This document shows positions 63,895 to 64,000 of a stretch of 64,000 nt of DNA, one piece after another. The notes below the pieces were generated by a model. The model was not told where the DNA came from and searched no databases. It saw nothing but the letters and a program-made list of their open reading frames with translations. A program made the position numbers and the translations under genes. Position 1 is the stretch's first letter, and each line of letters starts with the position of its first letter. The stretch is from Albifimbria verrucaria (Eukaryota; Ascomycota; Sordariomycetes; Hypocreales; Stachybotryaceae): positions 248,001 to 312,000 of the forward strand of contig JAHREC010000018.1 of NCBI GenBank assembly GCA_020081605.1. The letters run 5' to 3'.

Positions 63895-64000
63895 ATGAAA
63901 TTCACTCCTGTCATCCTGTTCACAGCCGCAGCTGTCAGCTCCCTCTGCATAGGATTGATGTTCGAGAAGTGACAAAGCGTCAGGCTGCTGAGGCTTGCCC
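63895..64000 (+). CDS. Start of a small secreted protein with Kex2-type site, 3' partial
   Basis: ATG 63895 opens a signal peptide (MKFTPVILFTAAAVSS). The frame then breaks in the CCC run at 63941-63943; in the next frame it continues with IDVREVTKRQAAEAC to the window edge. A pro-region ending in KR followed by a cysteine suggests a Kex2-processed secreted peptide or small Cys-rich protein. The rest lies outside the window. Confidence 0.5.

Overview
The window looks like genomic DNA of a filamentous ascomycete. Genes are split by short GT...AG introns (mostly about 45-90 bp), and they include a multidomain iterative polyketide synthase, DUF3328/UstYa proteins, a Zn2Cys6 regulator, GH55 and GH2 glycosidases and a GPI-anchored wall protein. 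A hypocrealean or related Sordariomycete host is possible, but nothing I can read fixes the genus. I recognised no tRNA, rRNA, CRISPR array or intact transposon.

Layout. 1-8056: highly reducing PKS, its 5' end outside the window. 9553-22915: the core of a candidate ribosomal-peptide (dikaritin/ustiloxin-like) cluster. It holds four UstYa-family genes (9553-10482 minus; 11036-11948, 13263-14295 and 17354-18073 plus) around a secreted precursor gene (15794-16566), followed by a short-chain dehydrogenase (19485-20503 minus) and a P450 (21097-22915 minus). The precursor carries seven perfect-length 27-residue repeats, each ending in a Kex2 site and each carrying the motif YLGY. 24377-39541: a DUF4246 protein, a Cys-rich GPI protein, a GH55 glucanase, a DUF7730-like protein, a Zn2Cys6 factor, a PEBP-like secreted protein and a second P450. 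41952-59980: a type II membrane glycosyltransferase, a GH2 beta-galactosidase, an MFS sugar transporter, three poorly known genes and a secreted LVIVD-repeat protein. 63895-64000: the start of a small secreted KR-containing protein cut by the window edge.

Proposed working of the cluster (inference from ustiloxin, phomopsin and asperipin pathways): the precursor enters the secretory route, Kex2 cuts after each KR, and the UstYa proteins with the P450 and the SDR oxidise and cross-link the tyrosine-containing cores. No peptidase, methyltransferase or transporter of the ustiloxin type is visible nearby. Whether the PKS belongs to the same pathway is open.

Sequence quality. Most long genes contain single-base frame breaks. 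More than 30 were found by eye, and nearly all look like one missing base in a run of G/C (sometimes A/T). They hit metabolic, wall and transporter genes alike while catalytic motifs stay intact. I read this as homopolymer under-calling in the assembly rather than mass pseudogenisation, and I annotated the genes as single loci with breaks noted.
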